Assembly: GCA_039715055.1 (NCBI GenBank)
Contig: JBDLID010000038.1
Coordinates: 1 to 23,871 of the forward strand
Direction: 5' to 3'
Length of the DNA stretch: 23,871 nt
Origin: JBDLID01 sp039715055
Lineage (GTDB): Bacteria > Desulfobacterota > Desulfobulbia > Desulfobulbales > Desulfocapsaceae
Part shown: piece after piece, positions 5,959 through 13,693 of the stretch
How positions within the stretch are numbered: position 1 is the stretch's first letter
Layout: each line of letters opens with the position of its first letter
The notes under the pieces: generated by a model
The model's input: only the letters and a program-made list of their open reading frames with translations
Told to the model about the DNA's origin: nothing
Databases searched by the model: none
Program-made: the position numbers and the translations under genes

Positions 5959-8049
5959 TTATTCCCCTGCCGGAGAATCAAGCCGCCCGATGCAGCTGTT
6001 AAGAAATTTTTCCAGTTTTGAAAGTTTGAAATCTTCTACCAGTTTTATGGCGGAATCAAGGAAGCGTCCATACTTCGCATGGTCAAGCCGTTTCAGGTTC
6101 TCGCTGACTCCTTCATAATCACCCACCGATACCTGGGCAACCATGCTCTGCATGATCTCCCTCGGCGGTAAACTTAGCTCCTCTTCCACCCTGCCGTCTG
6201 ATCCGCTCGTTGCTCCACCGTAAATCATTTTCAGATTTAACAGTCCAGCCAGGCAAGTAAAAAGCTCTGTAACGATGATTGGTTTGGTCTTATAATCACT
6301 GAACCCAGCAAGAATAACTCTTTTTCTCAGTTCACCGTCCACATCCGCCATTGCTGAAATAGCGATCACCGGCAGCTTGCTACAGGTCTCATCCTGACGA
6401 ATCCTCATACAGGCGCTGTAGCCGTCCACCCCTTCCATCTGCAGATCCATAATCACCGCATGGGGCTTAAATTCGCGACAGGCATCGATTAAGCCGCTTG
6501 CGCCCACAAGTTCCCTGGTCTGGAAGCCCACACTGCGCAGGGTCTCCCCCACCATGGTCCTGCTGACCAGGTCGTTATCGACAAGAAGAACCCTGATATC
6601 CTGATTGATCTCACCATCGACCTTATAGCCGGTGACAAAATGATGTTCTTCCTCCACCTGCAACGTCCGATCCTGAAAACCGAGAACCAACGGAACTGAA
6701 AAAGAAAAACGACTGCCCGGGCCGGAGTCACCTTCATTTTTCCTGTCGGGAAGGGGGCTGGTAAGCTCCATCCTGCCACCCATAAGGGCGACCAGATCGC
6801 GGCAGATGGCGAGCCCCAGTCCGGTACCCTGAGAAAAATACTGGCGATGGCCGGTCTGTCGAAAAGGTTCAAAAATCATTTGCTGCTGCTCTCCGGGGAC
6901 ACCGCTGCCGGTATCTTCCACAGAAAAATACAACCAGACCAGCCGCTGTTCCTCTTCGACCCGCTCAACCTTTACAGTGAGCCGTATCCAGCCCTGGTCG
7001 GTAAATTTAAACGCATTGGAAAAAAGGTTAATAATGATCTGCCTGAGTCGCTTCTCATCGCCAATGACCACCTGCGGCAAGTCGGAGTCGGGCCGGAAAA
7101 TAAAACGAAGCCCCTTTTCCTCTGCCCTCATCCCACCGATATCAACCAGTGTCTGCAACAGATCATCCGGTGCGAACTCACCCTTTTCCAACTCCAGCCT
7201 GCCGGACTCAACCTTGGCCAGGTCAAGAATATCATTAACAATATCGAGCAAATGTTCTCCGCTCTGGCGGATAATACGGATCTTGTCAATATGCTCGGGC
7301 AAAAGATCCGGTTCATTGAGCATAAGATGGGTAAACCCCATGATACCGTGGAGCGGGGTACGCAGTTCATGACTCATATTGGCAAGAAAAACCGACTTAG
7401 CGAGATTTGCAGTCTGGGTGTCGGTGATGTCCACCAGGAACCCATGATAGTGGTTTATCTCACCACTCTCATCGTACACGACAGTGGTGCTCTCCCTGAC
7501 CCAGACCTCACCACCTTGCCGGTGGATCAGCCGATAAGGGTCCCTGCAAAATTGTTTAGGCCGCTCATCAGTCAAACGGTGGCTCTCTTCGCTGACCCGC
7601 TGTCGGTCATCAGGGTGAATCAGGTCCCGGTATCTGACTGTATCGTCACACAGTTCATGAGCCTGGCAGCCGATCAGGTTGGAGATATTTGGCGACACCT
7701 CTTTTACTGCCCAGTCATCAACATCCTGCCAGACGATGCTCACCACCGGGCTCGCTGCAAGAAGCTCAAGTTCCCTGCAGATTGCCGCATGGCTGCTCTC
7801 TTCCTTCCTTGCTGCTGTCAGCTTTGCGGCTCCGAGCATGACAAGGACAGACAGCAGCGACCAGAGAAAAAACAGGAAAATGGCCGGAACCACTCGACCA
7901 ATGGACCAGGCCGAAACCAGAGCGAGGATTGTACCCGCAAGCAGCAGCACAGCGGCCCATCCCCTGACCTTTACAGCAGACCAGACGGATTGGTCCGGGA
8001 CGAAACTCTTGCTGTGCTCATTATTTTTGGCGGGGATAGTCACGGACAC
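5959..8049 (-). CDS. Hybrid sensor histidine kinase (TM-PAS-HisKA-HATPase-receiver)
   Basis: 696 residues from a GTG start at 8049; a TAA four codons upstream in frame blocks any longer start. Two membrane segments (about 31-50 and 54-75) are joined by almost no loop, so the sensor is not a periplasmic domain. A PAS domain (about 95-212, with a PAC-type end YHGFLVDITD) precedes HisKA with phospho-acceptor H227 in FLANMSHELRTPLHG. The ATPase part has the N box NLFSNAFKFT (N345), DTGSGVP and GTGLGLAI. The receiver spans about 485-605 with D535 in AVIMDLQMEGVDGY and K589 in KTKP. The last ~80 residues are helical, perhaps a degenerate phosphotransfer segment, but I see no clear Hpt histidine motif. 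All catalytic residues are present. No partner regulator is adjacent on the same strand, so its target is unknown. Confidence 0.93.
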   Translation of the reverse strand: MSVTIPAKNNEHSKSFVPDQSVWSAVKVRGWAAVLLLAGTILALVSAWSIGRVVPAIFLFFLWSLLSVLVMLGAAKLTAARKEESSHAAICRELELLAASPVVSIVWQDVDDWAVKEVSPNISNLIGCQAHELCDDTVRYRDLIHPDDRQRVSEESHRLTDERPKQFCRDPYRLIHRQGGEVWVRESTTVVYDESGEINHYHGFLVDITDTQTANLAKSVFLANMSHELRTPLHGIMGFTHLMLNEPDLLPEHIDKIRIIRQSGEHLLDIVNDILDLAKVESGRLELEKGEFAPDDLLQTLVDIGGMRAEEKGLRFIFRPDSDLPQVVIGDEKRLRQIIINLFSNAFKFTDQGWIRLTVKVERVEEEQRLVWLYFSVEDTGSGVPGEQQQMIFEPFRQTGHRQYFSQGTGLGLAICRDLVALMGGRMELTSPLPDRKNEGDSGPGSRFSFSVPLVLGFQDRTLQVEEEHHFVTGYKVDGEINQDIRVLLVDNDLVSRTMVGETLRSVGFQTRELVGASGLIDACREFKPHAVIMDLQMEGVDGYSACMRIRQDETCSKLPVIAISAMADVDGELRKRVILAGFSDYKTKPIIVTELFTCLAGLLNLKMIYGGATSGSDGRVEEELSLPPREIMQSMVAQVSVGDYEGVSENLKRLDHAKYGRFLDSAIKLVEDFKLSKLEKFLNSCIGRLDSPAGE

Positions 8050-8266
8050 TTTATAAAATTATCGCGCAGGAGCAGGCGCCCTGACACTTGTTAATTATTA
8101 TTCTGGTACACAAAAGATCAGCAGGCAAAAAATATTTGCGATTACAATTTGTATCTTCACCCGAAAAGTCGGCCAGCCAACGAAGTATCGATATTGTATC
8201 GAAAACCATCCGCGAAGCGAAGAAAAAAACAAGGTAACTGCTCAGCAGCACCCACATTGTGACCGA

Positions 8267-10096
8267 TCAGCCCGCATCTTTAAGTGACTCCAGTTCCTCC
8301 CAACGGCTGTAGAGCTGCTCAACCAGCACCCTTTTTTCCTCAATCTCTTTCCAGCAGCCGGCCAGCTCTTCCGAGTCGGACTGGATAAGTGGATCGTTCA
8401 TTTTTCCTTCAAGTGATTCCAGCTCTTCTTCCACTGCCAGAATACGCTCCTCCATTGCATCGTATTCCCGCTGATCAAGATAGGACAGCCGACCGGGGCT
8501 TTTTGTCTTCTTCCGAACAACCGGCTCCTTTTTTTCTGATTTTTTTTCAGCATTTTCAGATGGCTGCAAAGCTCTCAGCCACTGACGGTAATCGGCGAAA
8601 TATTCCACTCCGCCATTCCCGTCAAAGCCGATGACCCGGTCGCAGACCCGGTCAAGGAGGAATCGATCGTGACTGACCAGCACCAGCGCCCCGGGAAAAT
8701 CGAGCAGGCTTTCCTCCAAAACATCGAGGGAAGGGATATCGAGGTCATTGGTGGGCTCGTCAAGCAGGAGAATATCTGCCGGCTGACGCATCAATCCGGC
8801 AATCAGGATACGAGCCTGCTCACCGCCGGACAGCCTTGACACAGGTGTCTCGAGCTGATCGGGACGAAAGAGAAACTTGGTCGCCCAGGAAACCACGTGC
8901 AGTGATCGATCCCGATAGACAACAGAATCACCATCCGGAGCAAGGGCACGTTTTAAAGTCAATGAGCCATCGAGCTGTTCCCGACGCTGATCAAAACTGG
9001 CTATCCTGATCTTGTCGGCAACCCTGATCTCCCCTTCCCCGTCCACCTCCTCTGCCTCAGCAGCCGCCAGCATCTTCATCAGGGTGGACTTGCCGCAGCC
9101 ATTGCGGCCAAGCAACCCTATACGGCTCCCGGGTGTGAGAGAAATATCGAGATTGGAAAACAGCTTCCGGTCACCATAGTGTTTGGTGAGGCCGATGGCC
9201 TCAAGCAGCTTTTTTGTCTTTCTTCCCGAGGACGCAAAACCGATTTCAATGGTTCCAACGGCACGGTTGCGGTTCTTGATGAGCTGCAGCTCATCCTGCA
9301 GTCTCCTGGCCTCATCGACCCGATAACGCGCCTTTGTAGTCCGTGCCTTGGGGCTGCGACTAAGCCAGTCTGTTTCCCGACGAACCTTGTTGGCGACCCG
9401 GTCTTCCTGCTCCAGCTGAGCTGTAATAAATTTTGATTTTTCCTTGAGAAAATCAAGATAACCGCCCCGCACCTGCAGCGAGCCTCCGGGATACACCGGT
9501 GACAATTCAATGATTCTGTTGGCGCAATGTTCAAGAAAGCGCCTGTCGTGACTCACCATGAGGGTGGCCGCCGGGCTGTCTCCGCCAACCGTCAGAAGAA
9601 TTTTCTCCAGCCAGAGAATGGATTCAAGGTCTAAATGATTGGTGGGCTCATCCATCACCAGGACATTGGGCCGGCTCACCAGGGCTCTGCAGACAGACAA
9701 CCGCTTACGCCATCCACCGGACAGCCCTGCTACAGGAAGATCGGGGTTACCAAACTCGGCCCGGCTGAGAACGGCATGAATCCGGTTAAATCGTTCACTT
9801 TCATCAAGCCTGTAACCCACAAGAGCAGTATCGAGGTTTTCAAACAGGCTCTTCTGCTCATCAAAGACATCGTGCTGGTCCAGGTAACTGAGGCGAAGAT
9901 GCTTGGCCAGGTCGACGGTTCCGTCGTCTGTCTCACTGAGTCCGCATATGATTTTTAACAGGGTGGATTTGCCACTGCCGTTGGGACCGATCAAGCCAAC
10001 CCGGTCTCCGGAAACAAGGGAAAATTCAATATCGCGAAAGAGGAGTTGAGCACCGAAGGATTTTGTAATCCCCCGGCAGCTGACAAGCTGGGCCAT
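8267..10096 (-). CDS. uup: ABC-F ATPase, Uup type
   Basis: 609 residues with two ABC domains and no membrane segment. The first has Walker A GPNGSGKST (37-45), signature LSGGWRKRLSV and Walker B VLVMDEPTNHLD; the second has GRNGCGKST (near 330), LSGGEQARILI and ILLLDEPTNDLD. A charged inter-domain linker lies between them, and the C-terminus (about 530-609, YLDQREYDAMEERILAVEEE...) is the coiled-coil extension typical of Uup. ABC-F proteins act on the ribosome or nucleic acids rather than in transport; Uup of Escherichia coli binds DNA and affects precise transposon excision and ribosome function. The first signature has Trp instead of the usual Glu/Gln after LSGG, which occurs in this group. 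It lies 217 bp upstream of the kinase gene on the same strand, probably transcribed separately. Confidence 0.92.
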   Translation of the reverse strand: MAQLVSCRGITKSFGAQLLFRDIEFSLVSGDRVGLIGPNGSGKSTLLKIICGLSETDDGTVDLAKHLRLSYLDQHDVFDEQKSLFENLDTALVGYRLDESERFNRIHAVLSRAEFGNPDLPVAGLSGGWRKRLSVCRALVSRPNVLVMDEPTNHLDLESILWLEKILLTVGGDSPAATLMVSHDRRFLEHCANRIIELSPVYPGGSLQVRGGYLDFLKEKSKFITAQLEQEDRVANKVRRETDWLSRSPKARTTKARYRVDEARRLQDELQLIKNRNRAVGTIEIGFASSGRKTKKLLEAIGLTKHYGDRKLFSNLDISLTPGSRIGLLGRNGCGKSTLMKMLAAAEAEEVDGEGEIRVADKIRIASFDQRREQLDGSLTLKRALAPDGDSVVYRDRSLHVVSWATKFLFRPDQLETPVSRLSGGEQARILIAGLMRQPADILLLDEPTNDLDIPSLDVLEESLLDFPGALVLVSHDRFLLDRVCDRVIGFDGNGGVEYFADYRQWLRALQPSENAEKKSEKKEPVVRKKTKSPGRLSYLDQREYDAMEERILAVEEELESLEGKMNDPLIQSDSEELAGCWKEIEEKRVLVEQLYSRWEELESLKDAG

Positions 10097-10317
10097 GGTC
10101 TATTTTAAGAGAACTGGTGGACGATTATTGAATTTCTTCGTGAAGGCGGGCGGATATTTCATCTGCAAATCGGATAGGCGGCCCAATTTTCCTTGCGAAA
10201 TCGGTCAATCGGGATTATAAGATTCAGAAGTTTTTTTCGGGCTTTCGCACCACAGAAAACTGCGTTACCCTGATCGATACTAACCACTGCATTATACAAT
10301 TATTTTTTTTAAGCGCA
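10097..10317. other. Divergent promoter region between uup and the M23 peptidase gene
   Basis: No gene. A 12-base stretch CGGATATTTCAT at 10151-10162 is identical to 5514-5525 in the terminal repeat of the palindromic element. Near the plus-strand gene there is TATACA at 10293-10298 (weak -10) with a poor -35 (CTGATC, 10270-10275), then eight T residues at 10303-10310 just before the ATG. The promoter calls are too weak to list separately. Confidence 0.4.
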
Positions 10318-11259
10318 ATGAATGACAAGCTCCACATTATCATAACCACCGAACATGGTACGCCACGAACCCTGCTCTACTCAAAGAAGTGGTTCGTTTA
10401 TGCGACACTCTTCACCACCATTCTTTTTTCCGCTCTGGCCACAGGAAGCTTTCTTGCCACCAAACTTTACATCAAAAATACTGGTCTCAACAACCAGGTT
10501 TCCACACTGAACAACCAGCTGGAGGACAGTACAAGCAGCAACAGCCGTTTTGCCAGCCGGATTGATGAACTGGAAATTTTGAACACAGACCAGGCCAGCC
10601 AGTTCAAGGCGGAGAAAGAGGAACTCCTCAACACAACTGTCTCAGAACTCAAAGAACGAAGCCAGCTGATCGAAACGGTGATGAACAACATCGGTGTCAA
10701 GATCGACAAATCCCAGCTCGGGGACAACAAAGGCGGCCCCTTCATCGCCGCCGAATCAGGAAACTACGACGACCTCCTTTTCAAATCAGACCACTACCTG
10801 GAGGCCATCAAAACGATGCCCATTGGCCGGCCTGTACCCGGCAGGGTCACCTCCCGCTATGGAGTGCGCAAAGATCCGGTCAATGGCAAGAAATCTCACC
10901 ACTACGGCGTTGACTTTCGCGGCAAAAGCGGCACCCCTGTCATTGCCACGGCTGACGGAAAAGTTGTCCGTGCAAACAACAACGGCAGCTTCGGCCGCTA
11001 CGTCAAAATCAACCACGGCAACGGCTACACCACGGCCTTTGCTCACCTCAAGGAATTTAAGGTCAAGAAAGGCGACCGGGTCAAACGCGGCCAGGTTATC
11101 GCCCTTGTCGGCTCCAGCGGCCGCTCCACAGGCCCCCATCTCCATTACGAAATCCGACGGTATAAAAAACCGGTCAGTCCTGTACAGTTCATGGCCATCG
11201 ACAAGCTGGCCATACGTGATGAGAACGGCGATATCGTCACTGGCAAAACAAAAAAATAA
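10318..11259 (+). CDS. Membrane-anchored M23/LytM-type peptidoglycan endopeptidase
   Basis: 313 residues: a short cytoplasmic N-terminus, one membrane segment (about 26-48), a coiled-coil-like stretch (55-125), and an M23 domain (about 170-285). The zinc ligands and catalytic residues are visible: H195 and D199 in HHYGVD, H243 in AHL, and H276 in GPHLHYE, so the enzyme should be active. M23 enzymes cut peptide cross-links in peptidoglycan, and this one would sit at the periplasmic face of the inner membrane. The gene ends 23 nt before a bactofilin gene. Membrane-anchored M23 proteins encoded with bactofilins are a known arrangement in which the polymer positions the enzyme to shape the wall. 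The cytoplasmic N-terminus (residues 1-25) is the likely contact with the bactofilin; that is inference. Confidence 0.92.
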   Translation: MNDKLHIIITTEHGTPRTLLYSKKWFVYATLFTTILFSALATGSFLATKLYIKNTGLNNQVSTLNNQLEDSTSSNSRFASRIDELEILNTDQASQFKAEKEELLNTTVSELKERSQLIETVMNNIGVKIDKSQLGDNKGGPFIAAESGNYDDLLFKSDHYLEAIKTMPIGRPVPGRVTSRYGVRKDPVNGKKSHHYGVDFRGKSGTPVIATADGKVVRANNNGSFGRYVKINHGNGYTTAFAHLKEFKVKKGDRVKRGQVIALVGSSGRSTGPHLHYEIRRYKKPVSPVQFMAIDKLAIRDENGDIVTGKTKK

Positions 11260-11282
11260 AACCCATCTGATTCAATACCACC

Positions 11283-11732
11283 ATGACCTTATTCTCAAAA
11301 AAAGACGATTACTCCAAAGAAAGCCAGGCAGCGGAAAAGGAAGCCATCACCTCCATTGTTGACGCCAAAATGGTTATCAAGGGTGAAATTTCCTTTGAAG
11401 GCAAGGCACGAGTCGATGGTGTTGTTGAGGGCGATATCAAGGGTGACCACCTGATCCTCAGTAAAACCGGAAAGGTTAAAGGCGACATCACCTCCACCTC
11501 CTGTGTCTGTCATGGCAGGCTTGAAGGTAATCTTTCCGCCAAACTGGTGACCGCCTGCAAAAGCTCCGAAATCCTCGGCAGCCTCGAGGCGGGAAGCCTC
11601 ACCGTTGAACCGGGAGCCGCCATCAGCGGTGAAATCAGAGTGGCTGCCAAGGATCTGCACCTGGTCGACAAGCCCGGCCAGAAGACTCCCGCCAGCGGAG
11701 ACGACAAGAAACAGGCGAAAACAGCTGCCTGA
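11283..11732 (+). CDS. Bactofilin (polymer-forming cytoskeletal protein)
   Basis: 149 residues with a central right-handed beta-helix core (about 28-130) made of short repeats such as GEISFEGKARVDGVVEGDIKG, SKTGKVKGDITS and EPGAAISGEIRV, flanked by a polar N-terminal tail and a Lys/Ala-rich C-terminal tail. This is the bactofilin (formerly DUF583) fold. Bactofilins self-assemble without nucleotide on the cytoplasmic membrane face and place wall-modifying enzymes. The M23 peptidase gene directly upstream is the expected partner. A CVCHG stretch in the core brings two cysteines close together, which I do not recall as typical; their role is unknown. Confidence 0.93.
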   Translation: MTLFSKKDDYSKESQAAEKEAITSIVDAKMVIKGEISFEGKARVDGVVEGDIKGDHLILSKTGKVKGDITSTSCVCHGRLEGNLSAKLVTACKSSEILGSLEAGSLTVEPGAAISGEIRVAAKDLHLVDKPGQKTPASGDDKKQAKTAA

Positions 11733-11770
11733 TCCATCACTGCCGTCTCACGATCACACAGGTCGCCTCA

Positions 11771-12013
11771 ATGTCGTTCAATGAACTTCCCCCCACCAGC
11801 CGAATTGCATGTCCCAACTGCGGCAACGACAGCGAGTTTGTCGAGGTGGCGGATGATGTTGTTCTCACCACGCTCTATATACAGAACCAGGACGGCAGCT
11901 TTACCCCGGTGGAGGACAACTCCCAGGTTCTCGGTGAAGTCAAACTGCTCTGCGGTGAATGTGAGGCAGACCTCACTGCCTTTCATCAACGCTTTTCCGA
12001 TATGCTCTTTTAG
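11771..12013 (+). CDS. Small zinc-ribbon protein of unknown function
   Basis: 80 residues. Two CxxC pairs, C14/C17 (CPNC) and C61/C64 (CGEC), frame a strand-rich middle (VVLTTLYIQNQDGSFTPV), the layout of a four-cysteine zinc ribbon. I do not recognise a named family. It is followed after 8 nt by the ATP-grasp gene, so the two are probably translated together; a role as a small partner or carrier for the ligase is possible but unproven. Only a weak ribosome site precedes the ATG. Confidence 0.75.
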   Translation: MSFNELPPTSRIACPNCGNDSEFVEVADDVVLTTLYIQNQDGSFTPVEDNSQVLGEVKLLCGECEADLTAFHQRFSDMLF

Positions 12014-12021
12014 GCCTTTCC

Positions 12022-12789
12022 TTGAATATTCCCCCAAGAGTCATCACCTCCAACCAGGAGCTGTTTTCAAACTATGATGAACTCCAGGCCGGTGATATCA
12101 TCTCCGGCCGAATTCGTCTCAGACCCGGCGAGGAACACCTCCTGACCGACCTGAGCCAGCGGGGGATCCGTATGATCCCATCAGCCACTGCACAGCTTGC
12201 CAGCAGGTCCAAGTGTTTCCAGACCCGCCTTTTCGGAAATGAGATGGTCCCCCACAGTCGAGTCATATACGACATCCACGCCATGCTCGACACCATGAAC
12301 CTCTACCACCGCCACCAGGTGACCAAGGTGGTTGTCAAGGACGACGCCAAAGACGGCGGTTTCGGCATCTTCCTCTTCCGTGATATCGAAGAGGTCTACT
12401 TTCACGCCGCAAACTCGCAGTTGTCCTATCCTTTTGTTGTCCAGCCCTTTGTGAGCGACTGCCGTGATATTCGGGCGATCTTCCTCGGCGACTATCACGA
12501 GGCCTATGAACGCAGTAACCCCGACAACTTCCGTAACAACCTTCACTGCGGCGGCAGTGCCACTCCATTATCCCTCAGCCGGGAACAACTTGAGCTCTGT
12601 CACCGGGTCCTCAAACGGGGTTCCTTTGATTATGGTCATATCGACCTGATGGTTGCACCGGATGGGAAGAGCTATCTTGCGGAAATTAATCTCCGGGGAG
12701 GGATTCGTGGCGCGCAGATCAAAGCCGCTGAGTACCGGCAACGGCTGGACAACGTCCATGAACAGCTTGTCAGGGAAATAACGGCTTAA
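12022..12789 (+). CDS. RimK-like ATP-grasp ligase
   Basis: 255 residues from a TTG start 8 nt after the zinc-ribbon stop; the next in-frame ATG is codon 51 and would cut into the pre-ATP-grasp part. ATP-grasp features: K106 in KVVVKDD, a glycine-rich loop DGGFGI (111-116), the hinge VVQPFV, D149/R151 (CRDIRAIFLG), R164 followed by NFRNNLHCGGSATP (169-182), and D208 plus E221/N223 in YLAEINLRGG for metal binding. The FRxNxxxGG block is the RimK/lysine-biosynthesis-type signature. Such enzymes join an amino acid to a carboxylate through an acyl-phosphate, often on a protein C-terminus or a small peptide. Substrate unknown; the context is bactofilin, M23 peptidase and a zinc ribbon. Confidence 0.85.
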   Translation: MNIPPRVITSNQELFSNYDELQAGDIISGRIRLRPGEEHLLTDLSQRGIRMIPSATAQLASRSKCFQTRLFGNEMVPHSRVIYDIHAMLDTMNLYHRHQVTKVVVKDDAKDGGFGIFLFRDIEEVYFHAANSQLSYPFVVQPFVSDCRDIRAIFLGDYHEAYERSNPDNFRNNLHCGGSATPLSLSREQLELCHRVLKRGSFDYGHIDLMVAPDGKSYLAEINLRGGIRGAQIKAAEYRQRLDNVHEQLVREITA

Positions 12790-12857
12790 ACTGCTGGCAG
12801 GGCGGACGAACTGGCAAGAACGGGCAGACTCTGCAGGAGAAACTGCTGAAAAAACAA

Positions 12858-12897
12858 AAAAAGGGGTTGTCCGTCGTTTGACGGACAACCCCTTTTT
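12858..12897. terminator. Bidirectional intrinsic terminator
   Basis: An 18-bp perfect stem (12858-12875 with 12880-12897) around a GTTT loop, with an A-run on the left side and a T-run on the right side so that it works on both strands. It separates the ATP-grasp gene (plus) from dsrC (minus), which converge here. Confidence 0.93.
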
Positions 12898-12930
12898 CTA
12901 ATACTGCTAAACTGGTGTGTAATCTACTGC

Positions 12931-13251
12931 TTATACACAACCGGTAGGCTTGGGCAGACCAGCCATCTTACAGGCTCCCTTACCAGGCCCTGAGGGGAAC
13001 AGCTCGTAGATACGCTTGAGCGGAAAACCGGTGGTCTTGGAAAGAATACGTACCATCGGGGCAATACCGTTCTTCTTGTAGTACTCTTGAAGAGCGTCAA
13101 TAACTTTCTTGTGCTCGTCGGTCAGGTCGGCGATTCCTTCCACACCCTTTACATAATCAACCCAGTCTTCGTTGTACTCGGTCATTCCGTTCAGCAGGAA
13201 ACCATCCTCATCTACTTCAAAGCTGGATCCGTTGTGTTCTAATGTAGGCAT
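12931..13251 (-). CDS. dsrC: DsrC sulfur-carrier protein of dissimilatory sulfite reduction
   Basis: 106 residues, the usual DsrC length. The conserved C-terminal arm carries both redox cysteines, C94 (KGACKMAG) and the penultimate C105 (PTGCV), spaced by ten residues. That pair marks true DsrC, which carries the trisulfide made with DsrAB and passes it to DsrMKJOP, rather than TusE/RspA forms with one or no cysteine. Other family blocks are visible: VDEDGFL, WVDYV, and GIAPMVRILSKTTG. A strong AGGAGG (13263-13258) precedes the ATG by 6 nt and a TTGACA-type promoter lies upstream, which fits the high expression known for this gene. It is monocistronic here and away from dsrAB, as is common in sulfate reducers. 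Confidence 0.97.
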   Translation of the reverse strand: MPTLEHNGSSFEVDEDGFLLNGMTEYNEDWVDYVKGVEGIADLTDEHKKVIDALQEYYKKNGIAPMVRILSKTTGFPLKRIYELFPSGPGKGACKMAGLPKPTGCV

Positions 13252-13318
13252 CTTAGTCCTCCTTCAAAAAATATTATTAATTGGCTCTCACCGTTTCTCA
13301 GATTAAACTAACGAAGCC

Positions 13319-13347
13319 TTATTACTATAGGCTAGGATGTTTGTCAA
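13319..13347 (-). promoter_or_regulatory. Sigma-70-type promoter for dsrC
   Basis: On the minus strand TTGACA (13347-13342) is followed after 17 nt by TAATAA (13324-13319). The -35 is perfect and the spacing ideal; the -10 is poor (3 of 6). The start would fall near 13312, leaving a leader of about 60 nt before the dsrC ATG. Confidence 0.5.
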
Positions 13348-13351
13348 GTGA

Positions 13352-13693
13352 ATGAGCAATCATTTTCGTCCCCCCTTCGCCCCACACTTTCCCTTGTCTG
13401 AACCTGTTGTTACAAGGGATTCAGCTTGTTTACAGAAATCTCAGGACCTGTTTTTTTATAAAAATAGTCCGCCTCTTTCAGCAATAAATAACCAGTTTAA
13501 AACCCTCCTCCGGCTCAAGGATAATAAAAAAGGTGGTCACCAGTGGGAGCAACCCCGGCAGGAGATCATCATGACCGCTTATTTTGCTTGCGCTGAAAAA
13601 GGAGAAAGGGTAAATCCATACGATTCGAGAGAAATAATTCGGAAATCTCCGAAACGGGCTCTATTGCCAAACCTCAACTTCATTTCATTTCCC
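13352..13693. other. Region between dsrC and ppiD, open in the ppiD frame
   Basis: The ppiD reading frame is open back to an ATG at 13352, adding 114 codons. The added peptide is proline-, charge- and cysteine-mixed with no recognisable domain, and it would put 114 residues ahead of what looks like the normal membrane anchor. I therefore treat it as upstream sequence. An ATG at 13571 has an AGGAG 7 nt ahead of it and is a second possible start. No promoter for ppiD was convincing. Confidence 0.45.

Noticed and set aside
6847..8094. 415-codon plus-strand open frame opposite the hybrid kinase gene
   Set aside because: The minus strand encodes an intact kinase with all motifs; the opposite frame shows no domain and no ribosome site, as expected for a shadow in GC-rich coding DNA.
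8224..8246. Possible uup terminator (CTGCTCAGCAG dyad with a T-run on the minus strand)
   Set aside because: The stem is only about 4 bp and separated from the T-run, so I do not list it.
8051..8257. 68-codon minus-strand open frame between uup and the kinase gene
   Set aside because: No ribosome site and no recognisable pattern; the hydrophobic start alone is not enough to call a gene.
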